Positions 54,635 to 63,405 are shown, numbered from the stretch's first letter. The stretch: DNA of 64,000 nucleotides from Rhodococcus sp. G-MC3 (GCF_030063335.1 NZ_JASISW010000002.1:186001-250000); one strand, 5' to 3'. Notes: generated from the sequence alone by a model not told the origin. Numbers and translations are program-made.

Positions 54635-55036
54635 GTGAAACACAGTCGGCGTCGGGTAGTTGTCGCAGGCGCCCTGGTGCGCGACGGGCTGCTGCTACTC
54701 GCCCAGCGGTCCCGGCCCCCCGAGCTCGCCGGCCTGTGGGAGCTTCCCGGCGGGAAAGTTGAACCCGGCGAAACGCCCGAAACTGCCCTGGTGCGTGAGC
54801 TACGCGAAGAGCTCGGTGTCGAGACGAGCGTCGGCGATGCGCTGTTCGGCGACGTCGAGCTATCCTCGGGCTTGACGCTGCGCGCGTACCGGGCCGAGTT
54901 GATCTCGGGAACGCCTGTGGCGCTGGATCATTCGGCTCTGAGGTGGGTCGACGCCCGGGAGCTGTCCGAGATGGATCTCGTGGACGCAGACCGTGAATGG
55001 CTGCCCGAGCTGAGCGGAATGCTCAGGACGCTCTAG
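54635..55036 (+). CDS. mutT2: Nudix hydrolase, MutT2-like
   Basis: 133 residues. The Nudix box GGKVEPGETPETALVRELREELGV is complete. VVVAGALVRDGLLLLAQRSRPPELAGLWELPGG matches MutT2 (Rv1160), which hydrolyses dCTP/5-methyl-CTP-type nucleotides and 8-oxo-dGTP. GTG 54635 follows AGGGGG. The last 14 bp overlap the 3' end of the small Cys/Lys-rich gene on the other strand. Confidence 0.9.
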   Translation: MKHSRRRVVVAGALVRDGLLLLAQRSRPPELAGLWELPGGKVEPGETPETALVRELREELGVETSVGDALFGDVELSSGLTLRAYRAELISGTPVALDHSALRWVDARELSEMDLVDADREWLPELSGMLRTL

Positions 55037-55199
55037 CTTTCTCCAGACCCTTTTTGAGGTCCTTGCCACTGACGCCCGCATCCTCCAACTTCTTCATCCG
55101 CATGATGACGACCGGGCACTTGATGCAACGCGTTTTCTTGCGGCAGCACTTCTTCTTGGGCTTGAGGCCCGAGACGTTCTTGGCCTTGATTTTGCCCAT
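55023..55199 (-). CDS. Small Cys/Lys-rich protein (58 aa), conserved in actinobacteria
   Basis: Read by hand: MGKIKAKNVSGLKPKKKCCR, then KKTRCIKCPVVIMRMKKLED, ending KKGLEKARAS. It has a GGAG ribosome site 7 nt before the ATG. CC-x5-C-x2-C spacing over a very basic background suggests a zinc-binding, nucleic-acid- or ribosome-associated micro-protein; this is inference. I recall similar short proteins in other mycolic-acid actinobacteria. It lies divergent from typA, a ribosome-associated GTPase, and its 3' end overlaps mutT2. Confidence 0.75.
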   Translation of the reverse strand: MGKIKAKNVSGLKPKKKCCRKKTRCIKCPVVIMRMKKLEDAGVSGKDLKKGLEKARAS

Positions 55200-55388
55200 G
55201 TAGTTGCTCCGCGTTTTGTCGAATTTCAGGTGAATTAAGAGCCAAGACTACTGCGTGGTGCAGGTCACCCTGCGGCAGCGGGTAAACTCGGTCAGTCGCG
55301 AGAACCTCGCGGTGCAGCGCGCTTCTCTCTAGCGACATAAGCCCGCTAGCGAACAAGAGCCCGCATTCGACCCAGGAGAATTTTTCGC

Positions 55389-57326
55389 GTGAGCGCCCCA
55401 AGCAGTGCAGACAACATCGACAGCACCACAACGTTTCGCAACGTAGCAATCGTTGCACACGTCGACCATGGTAAGACCACGCTGGTCGACGCCATGTTGC
55501 GTCAATCAGGAGCGTTCGAGGAACGCGCCGAAGCTATCGACCGCGTCATGGACTCGGGTGACCTGGAAAAAGAAAAAGGCATCACGATTCTGGCCAAGAA
55601 CACGGCCGTCCACCGACGTAACGCCGACGGCACCATGACCGTCATCAACGTCATCGACACCCCCGGCCACGCCGACTTCGGTGGTGAGGTCGAGCGCGGC
55701 CTGTCCATGGTCGACGGCGTCGTCCTTCTCGTCGACGCATCCGAGGGCCCGCTTCCTCAGACCCGCTTCGTGCTGCGCAAGGCACTTGCCGCGTCACTGC
55801 CGGTCATCTTGGTCGTGAACAAGACCGACCGCCCCGACGCGCGTATCGAAGAGGTCGTCTCGGAGAGCCACGACCTGCTGCTCGACCTCGCGTCGGATCT
55901 CGACGACGAGGCCTCCGAAGCTGCCGAGCTCGCACTCGACCTTCCCGTCCTCTACGCCTCCGGCCGTGAGGGCAAGGCGTCCAAGGTTCAGCCCGAGAAC
56001 GGCAACGCACCTGACGCGGAGAACCTCGACGAGCTGTTCGAGGTACTGCTGAGCTACGTCCCGGCCCCCAAGGGCACCGTCGACGCACCGCTGCAGGCAC
56101 ACGTCACCAACCTCGACGCTTCGGCCTTCCTCGGCCGTCTCGCGCTGGTTCGTATCCACAACGGCGAGCTCAACAAGGGCCAGACGGTCAGCTGGATGCG
56201 TGAGGTCGACGGCGAGCCCGTCGTTCAGAAGGCCAAGATCACCGAGCTGCTCAACACCATCGGTGTCGAGCGCGTCCCCGGCGAGAAGGGTGTCGCCGGA
56301 GACATCGTCGCCGTCGCAGGATTCCCGGACATCATGATCGGCGACACCCTCGCCGATCTGGAGAATCCTGTCGCGCTGCCTCGTATCACCGTCGACCAGC
56401 CGGCCATCTCGGTCACCATCGGCACCAACACGAGTCCGCTCGTCGGACGCGTCAGTGGACACAAGCTCACCTCTCGCATGGTCAAGAGCCGTCTCGACCA
56501 GGAATTGGTCGGTAACGTCTCGCTCAAGGTCCTCGACATCGGGCGTCCCGACGCCTGGGAGGTCCAGGGTCGTGGCGAGCTCGCGCTCGCCATCCTCGTC
56601 GAGCAGATGCGTCGCGAAGGCTTCGAGCTGACCGTGGGCAAGCCTCAGGTGGTCACCCGCCAGGTCGACGGCAAGCTCCACGAGCCGTTCGAAGAGCTGA
56701 CGATCGACACCCCCGAGGAATTCCTCGGTAGCGTCACGCAGCTGCTCGCAGCTCGCAAGGGCAAGATGGTTCAGATGACGAACCACGGCGCAGGCTGGGT
56801 TCGCATGGAGTTCATCGTTCCCTCGCGAGGTCTCATCGGCTTCCGCACCGACTTCCTCACCGACACCCGCGGCACCGGTATCGCCAACGCCGTCTTCCAC
56901 GGCTACGCGCCGTGGGCAGGGGAGATCCGTGCGCGCCACACAGGCTCGCTCGTCTCGGACCGACACGGCAGTGTGACGCCGTTCGCGATGATCCAGCTCG
57001 CGGACCGCGGGACGTTCTTCGTCGAGCCGGGTGTCGATACGTACGAGGGCATGGTCGTGGGCATCAACCCGCGTCAGGAAGACCTCGACATCAACGTCAC
57101 CCGCGAGAAGAAGCTGACCAACATGCGTCAGTCTTCCGCCGACGTCATGGAGACTCTGGCCAAGCCGAAGAAGATGGACCTGGAAATGGCCATGGAATTC
57201 TGCGCAGGCGACGAGTGCGTCGAGGTGACCCCCGAGGTCGTACGCGTCCGTAAGGTGCACCTCGATTCGAACGAGCGCGCTCGTGAGCGTTCGCGCAGCA
57301 AGTCGCGTGACAAGGCTGCTCTGTAA
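55389..57326 (+). CDS. typA: Ribosome-associated GTPase TypA/BipA
   Basis: 645 residues. Translational GTPase with G1 AHVDHGKTTL (23-32), switch I GITILAKN, G3 DTPGHADF and G4 NKTD. Beta-barrel, EF-G III/V-like and the unique C-terminal domain (GLIGFRTDFLTDTRGTGIANAVFHGY, VGINPRQEDLDINVTREKKLTNMRQSSADV) are all present. TypA acts on 50S assembly and stress adaptation. GTG 55389 has AGGAG 10 nt upstream. The 189-bp leader between the small gene and typA contains no recognised riboswitch; TAAACT near 55280 may be a -10 box. A long perfect hairpin follows the stop. Confidence 0.97.
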   Translation: MSAPSSADNIDSTTTFRNVAIVAHVDHGKTTLVDAMLRQSGAFEERAEAIDRVMDSGDLEKEKGITILAKNTAVHRRNADGTMTVINVIDTPGHADFGGEVERGLSMVDGVVLLVDASEGPLPQTRFVLRKALAASLPVILVVNKTDRPDARIEEVVSESHDLLLDLASDLDDEASEAAELALDLPVLYASGREGKASKVQPENGNAPDAENLDELFEVLLSYVPAPKGTVDAPLQAHVTNLDASAFLGRLALVRIHNGELNKGQTVSWMREVDGEPVVQKAKITELLNTIGVERVPGEKGVAGDIVAVAGFPDIMIGDTLADLENPVALPRITVDQPAISVTIGTNTSPLVGRVSGHKLTSRMVKSRLDQELVGNVSLKVLDIGRPDAWEVQGRGELALAILVEQMRREGFELTVGKPQVVTRQVDGKLHEPFEELTIDTPEEFLGSVTQLLAARKGKMVQMTNHGAGWVRMEFIVPSRGLIGFRTDFLTDTRGTGIANAVFHGYAPWAGEIRARHTGSLVSDRHGSVTPFAMIQLADRGTFFVEPGVDTYEGMVVGINPRQEDLDINVTREKKLTNMRQSSADVMETLAKPKKMDLEMAMEFCAGDECVEVTPEVVRVRKVHLDSNERARERSRSKSRDKAAL

Positions 57327-57339
57327 AGACGTTCTACTC

Positions 57340-57381
57340 ACCCGTGTGCGTGTAGCACTGTGTTGCTACACGCACACGGGT
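57340..57381. terminator. Terminator-like hairpin after typA
   Basis: Perfect 18-bp stem (57340-57357 with 57364-57381; arm ACCCGTGTGCGTGTAGCA) around a 6-nt loop CTGTGT, followed by TT. It starts 13 nt after the typA stop and ends 21 nt before the lpqW start, so it probably uncouples lpqW from typA. Confidence 0.8.
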
Positions 57382-57402
57382 TTCGACGCGAAGGAGTGGC
57401 AA

Positions 57403-59121
57403 TTGCGGCAGGTTCACGTGCTGGGCATCGGAGCCATTGCACTGGTTCTCGCAGCGTGTACCGCTAACCCGCCCCCTCCCGTCGAGAGCGAGCCGACCCC
57501 TCTCACGACGACGACGGCGCCACCGGTCCAGACGGGTGATCCCGTTGTGGTGGGGATCGACGACGTGGGGATCGGATTCAACCCTCATCTGCTCGCCGAC
57601 CAGTCGCCCGCCAATTCGGCCGTGAGTTCGCTGGTTCTGCCGAGTCCGTTCCGGCCCGCCCTCGATCAGGAAGACCCGCCGAACACGGTGTGGATGCCCG
57701 ATTCGACGGTGCTGATCTCGGCCGAGGTGGCGTCGCAGAACCCCTTCGTCATCAGGTACCAACTCCGCAACGAAGCCCAATGGTCCGACGGCGCTCCCAT
57801 CGCCGCCGAGGACTTCCGCTACCTCTGGCAGCAGATGATCACCCAGCCCGGCGTGATCGATCCGGCCGGATACGCACTGATCGACAACGTCGCCTCCTCC
57901 GGCGGCGGTAAGACGGTGAACGTGACGTTGAGTGCGCCGTATCCCAACTGGCAGAGGCTGTTCACCGATCTCCTGCCGAGCCACCTGCTCAAGGATTCGC
58001 CAGGCGGGTTCCAGACCGGTCTGAGCGAAAACGTTCCCGTGTCCGGTGGGCAATTCAACATCAAGTCGATCGATCAGGGGCGCGACGAGATTCTGCTCGA
58101 GCGCAACGACAGGTTCTGGGACGAACCAGCACGTCCCGACGGTATTTTGATGCGTCGCGGCGGCACGGCCGCGCAACTCGCCGACTCCTTGCGCTCGAAA
58201 GATGCTCAGGCGGCACAGGTTCGGTCCAGCACGGCCACCGAGGCTCAGCTTGCGGCGATACCAGGTGTCCGCACCGGTATGCGGCTCCAGCCGCGCGTTC
58301 TCGACCTGACGCTCAACGGCCGAGCCCCCATGCTGGCCGATCCCGTTGTGCGACAAGGCGTGATGGGTCTGCTGGACAGTTCACTGCTCTCGACGGTTGC
58401 TGCAGGTTCCGGCGCGGTCGATCATCCTGCGCGCGCCCAGCTGTCCAGTCCGTCGGATCGCGGGTATGCGCCCACGGCTCCCGCCCCGATCGGTCGTGAG
58501 GCCGCACTGGCACTACTCGCGCGCAGCGGCTATACGGCAACGCCCGAGGGTGTCCTTCAACGAGCAAATGTGCCGGTGGAGTTCGTGATCGGCGCGGTGG
58601 AGAACGATGCGACGGCACTGGCGGTGGCCAATACCGCTGCCGATCAACTGACCGGGGCAGGGATAACCACCACCGTGACACCTGTGCCGCCGGACGAGTT
58701 GTATGGCACTGCTCTCACCGCGCCTGCGGTCGATGCTGTTGTCGGGTGGTCGAGCGTCGGGCTCGATGCGGGGACAGTTGCCGCATCCAGGTTCGGTTGC
58801 GCAGCAACGGAATCAGCTGCTCCAACGGTGGAGTCGTCGAGCAACGACAGCGTGCCGCCCACCCCCAGCAACCTGTCAGGTCTGTGTGTCCCCGACCTCG
58901 AGCAGTCGATCGATCGTGCGCTGCGGGGTGAACTCACGGCTCAGGAGTTCACTGCCGAAGCGGAACCGAAACTGTGGGCGCTGTCCGCAGTGCTGCCGAT
59001 CATGCAGGATTCGTCGGTCGTTGCCGTCGGCAACGGTGTGGATGGAGTATCGCTGGCAGGGCCGATCGAGGTCGGTATCTTCGGTGATGCAGCCGAGTGG
59101 ATGAGAGTCAAGACCAAGTGA
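57403..59121 (+). CDS. lpqW: Lipoprotein LpqW-like, regulator of lipomannan/PIM synthesis
   Basis: 572 residues. TTG start 6 nt after AAGGAG. A lipoprotein signal ends in lipobox LAAC with Cys at 19, followed by a Pro/Thr-rich linker and an SBP_bac_5-type solute-binding fold (DPVVVGIDDVGIGFNPHLLADQSPAN, QWSDGAPIAAEDFRYLWQQM). In mycobacteria LpqW (Rv1166) directs flux between polar PIMs and LM/LAM at the PimE step. Its fold is that of oligopeptide-binding proteins but no ABC transporter genes are near, fitting a regulatory use. It overlaps mshB by 4 nt (GTGA). Confidence 0.88.
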   Translation: MRQVHVLGIGAIALVLAACTANPPPPVESEPTPLTTTTAPPVQTGDPVVVGIDDVGIGFNPHLLADQSPANSAVSSLVLPSPFRPALDQEDPPNTVWMPDSTVLISAEVASQNPFVIRYQLRNEAQWSDGAPIAAEDFRYLWQQMITQPGVIDPAGYALIDNVASSGGGKTVNVTLSAPYPNWQRLFTDLLPSHLLKDSPGGFQTGLSENVPVSGGQFNIKSIDQGRDEILLERNDRFWDEPARPDGILMRRGGTAAQLADSLRSKDAQAAQVRSSTATEAQLAAIPGVRTGMRLQPRVLDLTLNGRAPMLADPVVRQGVMGLLDSSLLSTVAAGSGAVDHPARAQLSSPSDRGYAPTAPAPIGREAALALLARSGYTATPEGVLQRANVPVEFVIGAVENDATALAVANTAADQLTGAGITTTVTPVPPDELYGTALTAPAVDAVVGWSSVGLDAGTVAASRFGCAATESAAPTVESSSNDSVPPTPSNLSGLCVPDLEQSIDRALRGELTAQEFTAEAEPKLWALSAVLPIMQDSSVVAVGNGVDGVSLAGPIEVGIFGDAAEWMRVKTK

Positions 59122-60002
59122 GATTGCTGCTCGTTCATGCCCACCCCGACGACGAGACCATCACCACCGGCGGCACCATCGCGCATTACGCGCGTGCAGG
59201 CGCCACAGTCACGGTACTGACCTGCTCGCTCGGTGAGGAAGGCGAGGTCATCGGGCCCCGGTGGGCCGGCCTCGTCGCAGACGAGGCCGACCAGCTCGGG
59301 GGTTACCGGATACTCGAATTGCACAGGGCGCTGGAGGTTCTCGGGTCGGAAAAACCTCGTTTTCTCGGTGGTGCCGGACGGTGGCGTGACTCCGGCATGG
59401 CAGGAACGCCTGCTTCGCTGAACCCACGCGCATTCGTCAATGCCGACCGCGACGAGGCCTTGGCGGCGATGGTGTCCGTCGTGCGCGAGGTGCGGCCGCA
59501 CGTGATCGTCGGCTACGACCCGGAGGGGGGCTACGGCCATCCCGATCACCAACAGGTACACACTCTCGTGACCGAGGCTTTCGATGTCGCGGGCACCGAT
59601 CGCTATCCCGAAGCAGGACAGCCGTGGGCGCCACAGAAGTTCTACTGGACCGTCACCGGTGAGCGTCAGCTGACCGAAGGCATCGAGGCGATCGCGGATC
59701 TTCCGTCCGATTGGCGGATGCCCGTGCCCGGCGAGCTCCCGAGCGTCCCCGAGAGTGTCGTCACCGCGTCACTGGACATCCGGGAAGTGTTGGAGCAGAA
59801 GCGCGAGGCACTGCGCGCGCACGCCACGCAGGTGACCGTCGCGCCGTCGGGCGCCGAGTACGCGCTGTCGAACAACATCGTGCAGCCCATCCTGGCCGAC
59901 GAGCAGTACGTGCTGGTCCGCGGAGAACCCGGAGAGCTCGATGAGTCGGGTAGGGAGTGCGACCTGTTTTCCGGCGTACTAAGGTATGAGCTGGATCACT
60001 AG
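59118..60002 (+). CDS. mshB: GlcNAc-Ins deacetylase, mycothiol synthesis
   Basis: 294 residues. Zinc deacetylase that converts GlcNAc-Ins to GlcN-Ins in the mycothiol pathway. Metal site: H9 and D12 in HAHPDDE with H144 in GYGHPDHQQVH; the N-terminus VRLLLVHAHPDDETITTGGT is diagnostic. The start GTG overlaps the lpqW stop, so both are translated together, as in the mycobacterial order Rv1166-Rv1170. Confidence 0.95.
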   Translation: MRLLLVHAHPDDETITTGGTIAHYARAGATVTVLTCSLGEEGEVIGPRWAGLVADEADQLGGYRILELHRALEVLGSEKPRFLGGAGRWRDSGMAGTPASLNPRAFVNADRDEALAAMVSVVREVRPHVIVGYDPEGGYGHPDHQQVHTLVTEAFDVAGTDRYPEAGQPWAPQKFYWTVTGERQLTEGIEAIADLPSDWRMPVPGELPSVPESVVTASLDIREVLEQKREALRAHATQVTVAPSGAEYALSNNIVQPILADEQYVLVRGEPGELDESGRECDLFSGVLRYELDH

Positions 60003-60038
60003 ATCCATCGGGTCGGCCGAGTATTGGGTGGGACAGCT

Positions 60039-60197
60039 ATGTACAACTGGATCGTGCAGGACGCCATCGTTGCGTTCGTCAACTCGTTGATGCCGGACTT
60101 TCCGCGTCAGGAAATGCTCTACCAGAACGGCTTGACCGACCTCGCGTCCGCGCTGAGTTCGCTTCTGACTTCTTTGGGATACCCTCCGGTCTCCTGA
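60039..60197 (+). CDS. Hypothetical 52-residue protein
   Basis: ATG ORF MYNWIVQDAIVAFVNSLMPD, then FPRQEMLYQNGLTDLASALS, ending TSLGYPPVS. It has GTGGGA a few nt upstream and GC-rich third positions as in real genes here. It fills the 36-30 bp spaced gap between mshB and the Rv1171-like gene on the same strand. No homologue was recognised. An amphipathic first helix may contact the membrane. Confidence 0.45.
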   Translation: MYNWIVQDAIVAFVNSLMPDFPRQEMLYQNGLTDLASALSSLLTSLGYPPVS

Positions 60198-60227
60198 CCG
60201 CCAGAGGGATACGTCAGTATTGGTTGC

Positions 60228-60677
60228 ATGATCTCGAAGGCCGCATCCAATACTGTCGTCCTCGTCTCGAGGGCAACACTTGCAGTACTGATCTTCGACG
60301 GTTTCCTGTGCGGCATTCTGGCGGTAGTTTTCCTGCCCACGTATGTGGGCTACGTGCAAATGCCGGTCAGTGCGCTTCTCGCGGGCATTGCCAACGTGAT
60401 GCTCTTGTTCGCCGCCCGAAAAGTCGCTGAACGGCCCCTCGCCATCGCGTCCCCGCTGATCGGCTGGGGTGTGGCGGTCCTGGTGTGCATGTTCGGCGGT
60501 CCTGGCGGCGACGTTCTACTGCTCGCAGACTGGCGTACTGCCTTTTTGTTGGTCGGCGGTCTGGTGCCCCCGGGAGTCCTGCTGTTCAGCTGGCGGCTGA
60601 AGTCACTGACAAACCTGCATGCGAACCCGCAGCCCGGAGCACATTCTCGATCATCGTCGGAGTCAGCCTCCCTGTGA
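60228..60677 (+). CDS. Small membrane protein, Rv1171-like
   Basis: 149 residues with four hydrophobic helices: VLVSRATLAVLIFDGFLCGILAVVFLP, AGIANVMLLFAARKV, PLIGWGVAVLVCMFGG and AFLLVGGLVPPGVLLFSW. It has a Ser-rich hydrophilic tail. It holds the place of Rv1171, after mshB, in mycobacteria. Function unknown. Its 3' end overlaps the convergent uracil-DNA glycosylase gene by 92 bp. Confidence 0.78.
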   Translation: MISKAASNTVVLVSRATLAVLIFDGFLCGILAVVFLPTYVGYVQMPVSALLAGIANVMLLFAARKVAERPLAIASPLIGWGVAVLVCMFGGPGGDVLLLADWRTAFLLVGGLVPPGVLLFSWRLKSLTNLHANPQPGAHSRSSSESASL

Positions 60678-61290
60678 ATGTATTTCGCTGACTCACGTGG
60701 TAGCTGCCGAACAGTCGGACGCTTCCCAGATCTACTTCGATGCCGTGTCCGAACTTCCGCCGCGGTCGCGGAATCTGCCATCCATTCTTCTCCAGTACGG
60801 GCAGCAAGGCTTGCCAACCGAAGCCACCGAGAACGACGATCGATCGCAGTGTCGGTTTCAGCAGTTCGAGTTCGATGTCGAGCCACCCTCGGCAGCGATC
60901 GCGTTCGGTCGTGGTCGGCTTGTTGTCCGGTGGAGCGCAGTGCACCGGAGCTGTGATTCGCACACCACGCAACGTCAGGCCGTCACCGATGTGCGTCGAA
61001 GTGGGCATGTTGGACAGGCCGACGGCGTTCAGCGCGGCGTAGAGCACATCGCCGCTGCGATCGCCGGTGAACATGCGTCCTGTTCGGTTTGCGCCGTGCG
61101 CGGCCGGGGCCAGCCCGACGATCAGCACCCGCGCATCCGCGGGTCCGAACGCAGGAACTGCTCGGCCCCAATAGGGTTCGTCTCGAAACTCGGCTTTTTT
61201 CTCGACCGCGACCTTCTCTCGCCATCGGACGAGCCGTGGACATGCCCGGCACGAGATGACTGCGCGATCGAGTTCGTCGATCGTCTTCAT
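60586..61290 (-). CDS. udgB: Family 5 uracil-DNA glycosylase (UdgB)
   Basis: 234 residues. A cluster Cys pair CRACPRL near the start, motif A IVGLAPAAHGANRTGRMFTGDRSG and motif B GSYHVSQRNTFTGRL define UDG family 5, which removes uracil, hypoxanthine and ethenocytosine without the canonical Asp. ATG 61290 overlaps the stop of the PH-domain gene (ATGA); ATG 61299 is an alternative. Its 3' end is antisense to the Rv1171-like gene over 92 bp. Confidence 0.93.
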   Translation of the reverse strand: MKTIDELDRAVISCRACPRLVRWREKVAVEKKAEFRDEPYWGRAVPAFGPADARVLIVGLAPAAHGANRTGRMFTGDRSGDVLYAALNAVGLSNMPTSTHIGDGLTLRGVRITAPVHCAPPDNKPTTTERDRCRGWLDIELELLKPTLRSIVVLGGFGWQALLPVLEKNGWQIPRPRRKFGHGIEVDLGSVRLFGSYHVSQRNTFTGRLTPTMIENVLRAAGSHAGLSVTSAAS

Positions 61291-62804
61291 CGAGCCCATA
61301 TGTCGCCTGCTCCCGGGGTGACGGCCTCGACGAGTGCCCATGCTTGTTCGATGGGGATGTCGAGCACCTCGTAGTGCCCGGTTCCGGCGGGCGTGGCGGC
61401 GATGATGGTCGCGACGCCCGCGCGGCGCTGAAAGAAGGTCTGCGAGACGGTCCAGCCGACGATTCCAGCGGCTTCGAGGCTGTGGCGCGTGCGGTCCAGT
61501 GACCCGTGGCGGGTGATCAGCCAGCCGGGGAGGACGGCGTGACCGAGTCCGCGGTAGCGGTCCCAGGCGACGAACACGGCTCCGAGGACCAGCACGACGA
61601 CTGCCGCCCACACCAGTGCCGGAATCGGTGCGCCCAGCGTCTCGGCTACTCCGACGGCCACACCCACGGCTGCTGCGGGGCCGACTGCTCGGGTATACCG
61701 CCTGCGTCGTGCCGCCGGGCCATGCGACTGCAACGGTTTCTGAGCGTCGGCGTGCAACCCTGCGTCGCCGAGAACGACAGTCATCATTCGCAGGGCCTCG
61801 GCCGCGGGTGCCTGCGGCAGCAACAGTGAGGATTCTTTCTTCTCGGCGCTGACTCCCGTCATGATCGCGTCGAGCTTTGCGCCTCTCGCGATGCGGAGAA
61901 GCAACGGTTCCGAGAGTGACGTGCCGCGAAGACGCTTGCGATCCAACGTGGTCGAACGCGTTCTCAGCAAGCCGTGGTCGACGTGAAGGCGAGTGCCGTC
62001 GTCGGTGACCGTCAGATTGCCATAGGCAATCAGATATCGAGCGCAGGCGAACAGGCTCGCGATGATCAGCAGGATCACCAACCCGACGACGACGATCACC
62101 ACGATGCCGAGATGCTCTGCCGAATCGATGCTGTTCGAGACGACGGACGAGTCTGCGAGTCTCTGGCCGAGCCCGTACTGGAACAGCACGCCGACCGCCG
62201 CCGCGATGGTGACCACCCCGGTGAACGAAAAGGGTGCGTACCGAACCCACGAGGTGCGCCAGTGCGCGATCTCGGTTTCCGCGGGCGGCGGCGAACCTGG
62301 GGCATCCACTGTCCTTGTCGCTCGCTGCAGCAACTCCTCGCGTAGCGCAGGTACGGCCCCGGCGTCGAGAGCGTTGAGTTCGAACTTCTCACCCTTACCC
62401 GCCTGTTGCCCGGTTCCGATACGCAGGATCGACAATCCGAGAACCCGGTGCAGCACACCGGCTTCGATGTCGACGGACCGGATTCTGCTGCGCGGTACCG
62501 ACAGCAGCTTCTTCTGAAACACCCCGGTTCGGAGTTGAACGTGGACGGGTCCAATGCGATAGCTCGTGGTGAACCAGCGCAGTATCGCGAACACCACCAC
62601 GGCGGCGACGATGATCGAACCCCAGTAGTGGTTGCCACTTTGGCTGCCCAGGACGAACGACACCAGCAGCACCGGCAGCACCTTGACCGCCTCGTTCACC
62701 GGGTGCACGAGCAGCATTCGTTTGTCCAGACGCAGCCAGGGCTGCTGTTCCTCGCTGGCCAGCAGCTCGGTATCCGAACTCGTGTCGCGCTGCTCGGGAC
62801 TCAT
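61287..62804 (-). CDS. Large bPH2-domain membrane protein (YdbT-like)
   Basis: 505 residues with membrane pairs (about 40-85, 190-260 and 380-420) and three bacterial PH-like (DUF304) segments: YRIGPVHVQLRTGVFQKKLLSVPRSRIRSVDIEAGVLHRVLGLSILRI, the LTVTDDGTRLHVDHGLLRTRSTTLDRKRLRGTSLSEP block and LPGWLITRHGSLDRTRHSLEAAGIVGWTVSQTFFQRRAGVATI. Matches the YdbT-like protein that pairs with a smaller YdbS-like one; in Bacillus they confer resistance to other producers' antimicrobial peptides. The start overlaps the previous gene by ATGA. Confidence 0.88.
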   Translation of the reverse strand: MSPEQRDTSSDTELLASEEQQPWLRLDKRMLLVHPVNEAVKVLPVLLVSFVLGSQSGNHYWGSIIVAAVVVFAILRWFTTSYRIGPVHVQLRTGVFQKKLLSVPRSRIRSVDIEAGVLHRVLGLSILRIGTGQQAGKGEKFELNALDAGAVPALREELLQRATRTVDAPGSPPPAETEIAHWRTSWVRYAPFSFTGVVTIAAAVGVLFQYGLGQRLADSSVVSNSIDSAEHLGIVVIVVVGLVILLIIASLFACARYLIAYGNLTVTDDGTRLHVDHGLLRTRSTTLDRKRLRGTSLSEPLLLRIARGAKLDAIMTGVSAEKKESSLLLPQAPAAEALRMMTVVLGDAGLHADAQKPLQSHGPAARRRRYTRAVGPAAAVGVAVGVAETLGAPIPALVWAAVVVLVLGAVFVAWDRYRGLGHAVLPGWLITRHGSLDRTRHSLEAAGIVGWTVSQTFFQRRAGVATIIAATPAGTGHYEVLDIPIEQAWALVEAVTPGAGDIWAR

Positions 62805-63289
62805 GTTGCGTCCCCGAGCGTTCGTCCGGCGATCTCGGTGAGCTGCGCGACAGTCTTGTCCGCGACGTCCTTGTCGAGCGCCGTGATCTTCACGGCGCCG
62901 GCCGACGACGCCGTCGTGACGGTCACGGTGGAGAGCCCGAGCATCCGGTCGATCGGACCGCGCTCGGTATCGACCGTCTGGATCCGGGAAATCGGGGCGA
63001 TGCGCCGCTCCTGGTCGAACCAACCGGTCAAGGTGTAGACGGCAGTGTCGCTGATTTCCCAGCGGTGCACCCGATATCGCCACAGCGGAACCGCGACGAT
63101 GTGCACGGCTGCCAGCACGACCGAGACTACGAAAACCATGATGTGTGGCCAGCTCGTCCACGCTCCGGCGATGACGGCCCAGACTATCTGAGCGATGAAC
63201 GCCGGAATCCACATCAGACTCGCATTGATTGCCCACAGCTGCTGTGCTCGAGGACTCGGACGCCACGCTGGATCGGTCATCGTGATCAT
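62801..63289 (-). CDS. Small bPH2-domain membrane protein (YdbS-like)
   Basis: 162 residues. Two N-terminal membrane helices (LWAINASLMWIPAFIAQIVWAVIAG and IMVFVVSVVLAAVHIVAV) are followed by one bPH2 domain (WEISDTAVYTLTGWFDQERRIAPISRIQTVDTERGPIDRMLGLSTVTVTTASSAG). It is first in a coupled three-gene unit with the large partner and udgB. ATG 63289 or ATG 63280 (MTDPAWRPSPRA, family-typical) may be the start. It is divergent from fbiC. Confidence 0.88.
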   Translation of the reverse strand: MITMTDPAWRPSPRAQQLWAINASLMWIPAFIAQIVWAVIAGAWTSWPHIMVFVVSVVLAAVHIVAVPLWRYRVHRWEISDTAVYTLTGWFDQERRIAPISRIQTVDTERGPIDRMLGLSTVTVTTASSAGAVKITALDKDVADKTVAQLTEIAGRTLGDAT

Positions 63290-63405
63290 GGCTACAAACC
63301 TAACGGTGCCGTTCCTCCAGCTCTACCTCCCGCGTTGCGGCGGCTCAGCAGCGCCCGAACACCCTGCGGTGGCACGCGCACGCGTCGAAGGAGCATGATC
63401 GAGTA

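Noticed and set aside
55200..55388. Possible riboswitch in the typA leader
   Set aside because: Only short local hairpins and no conserved riboswitch core could be recognised; the length is ordinary for a promoter plus leader.
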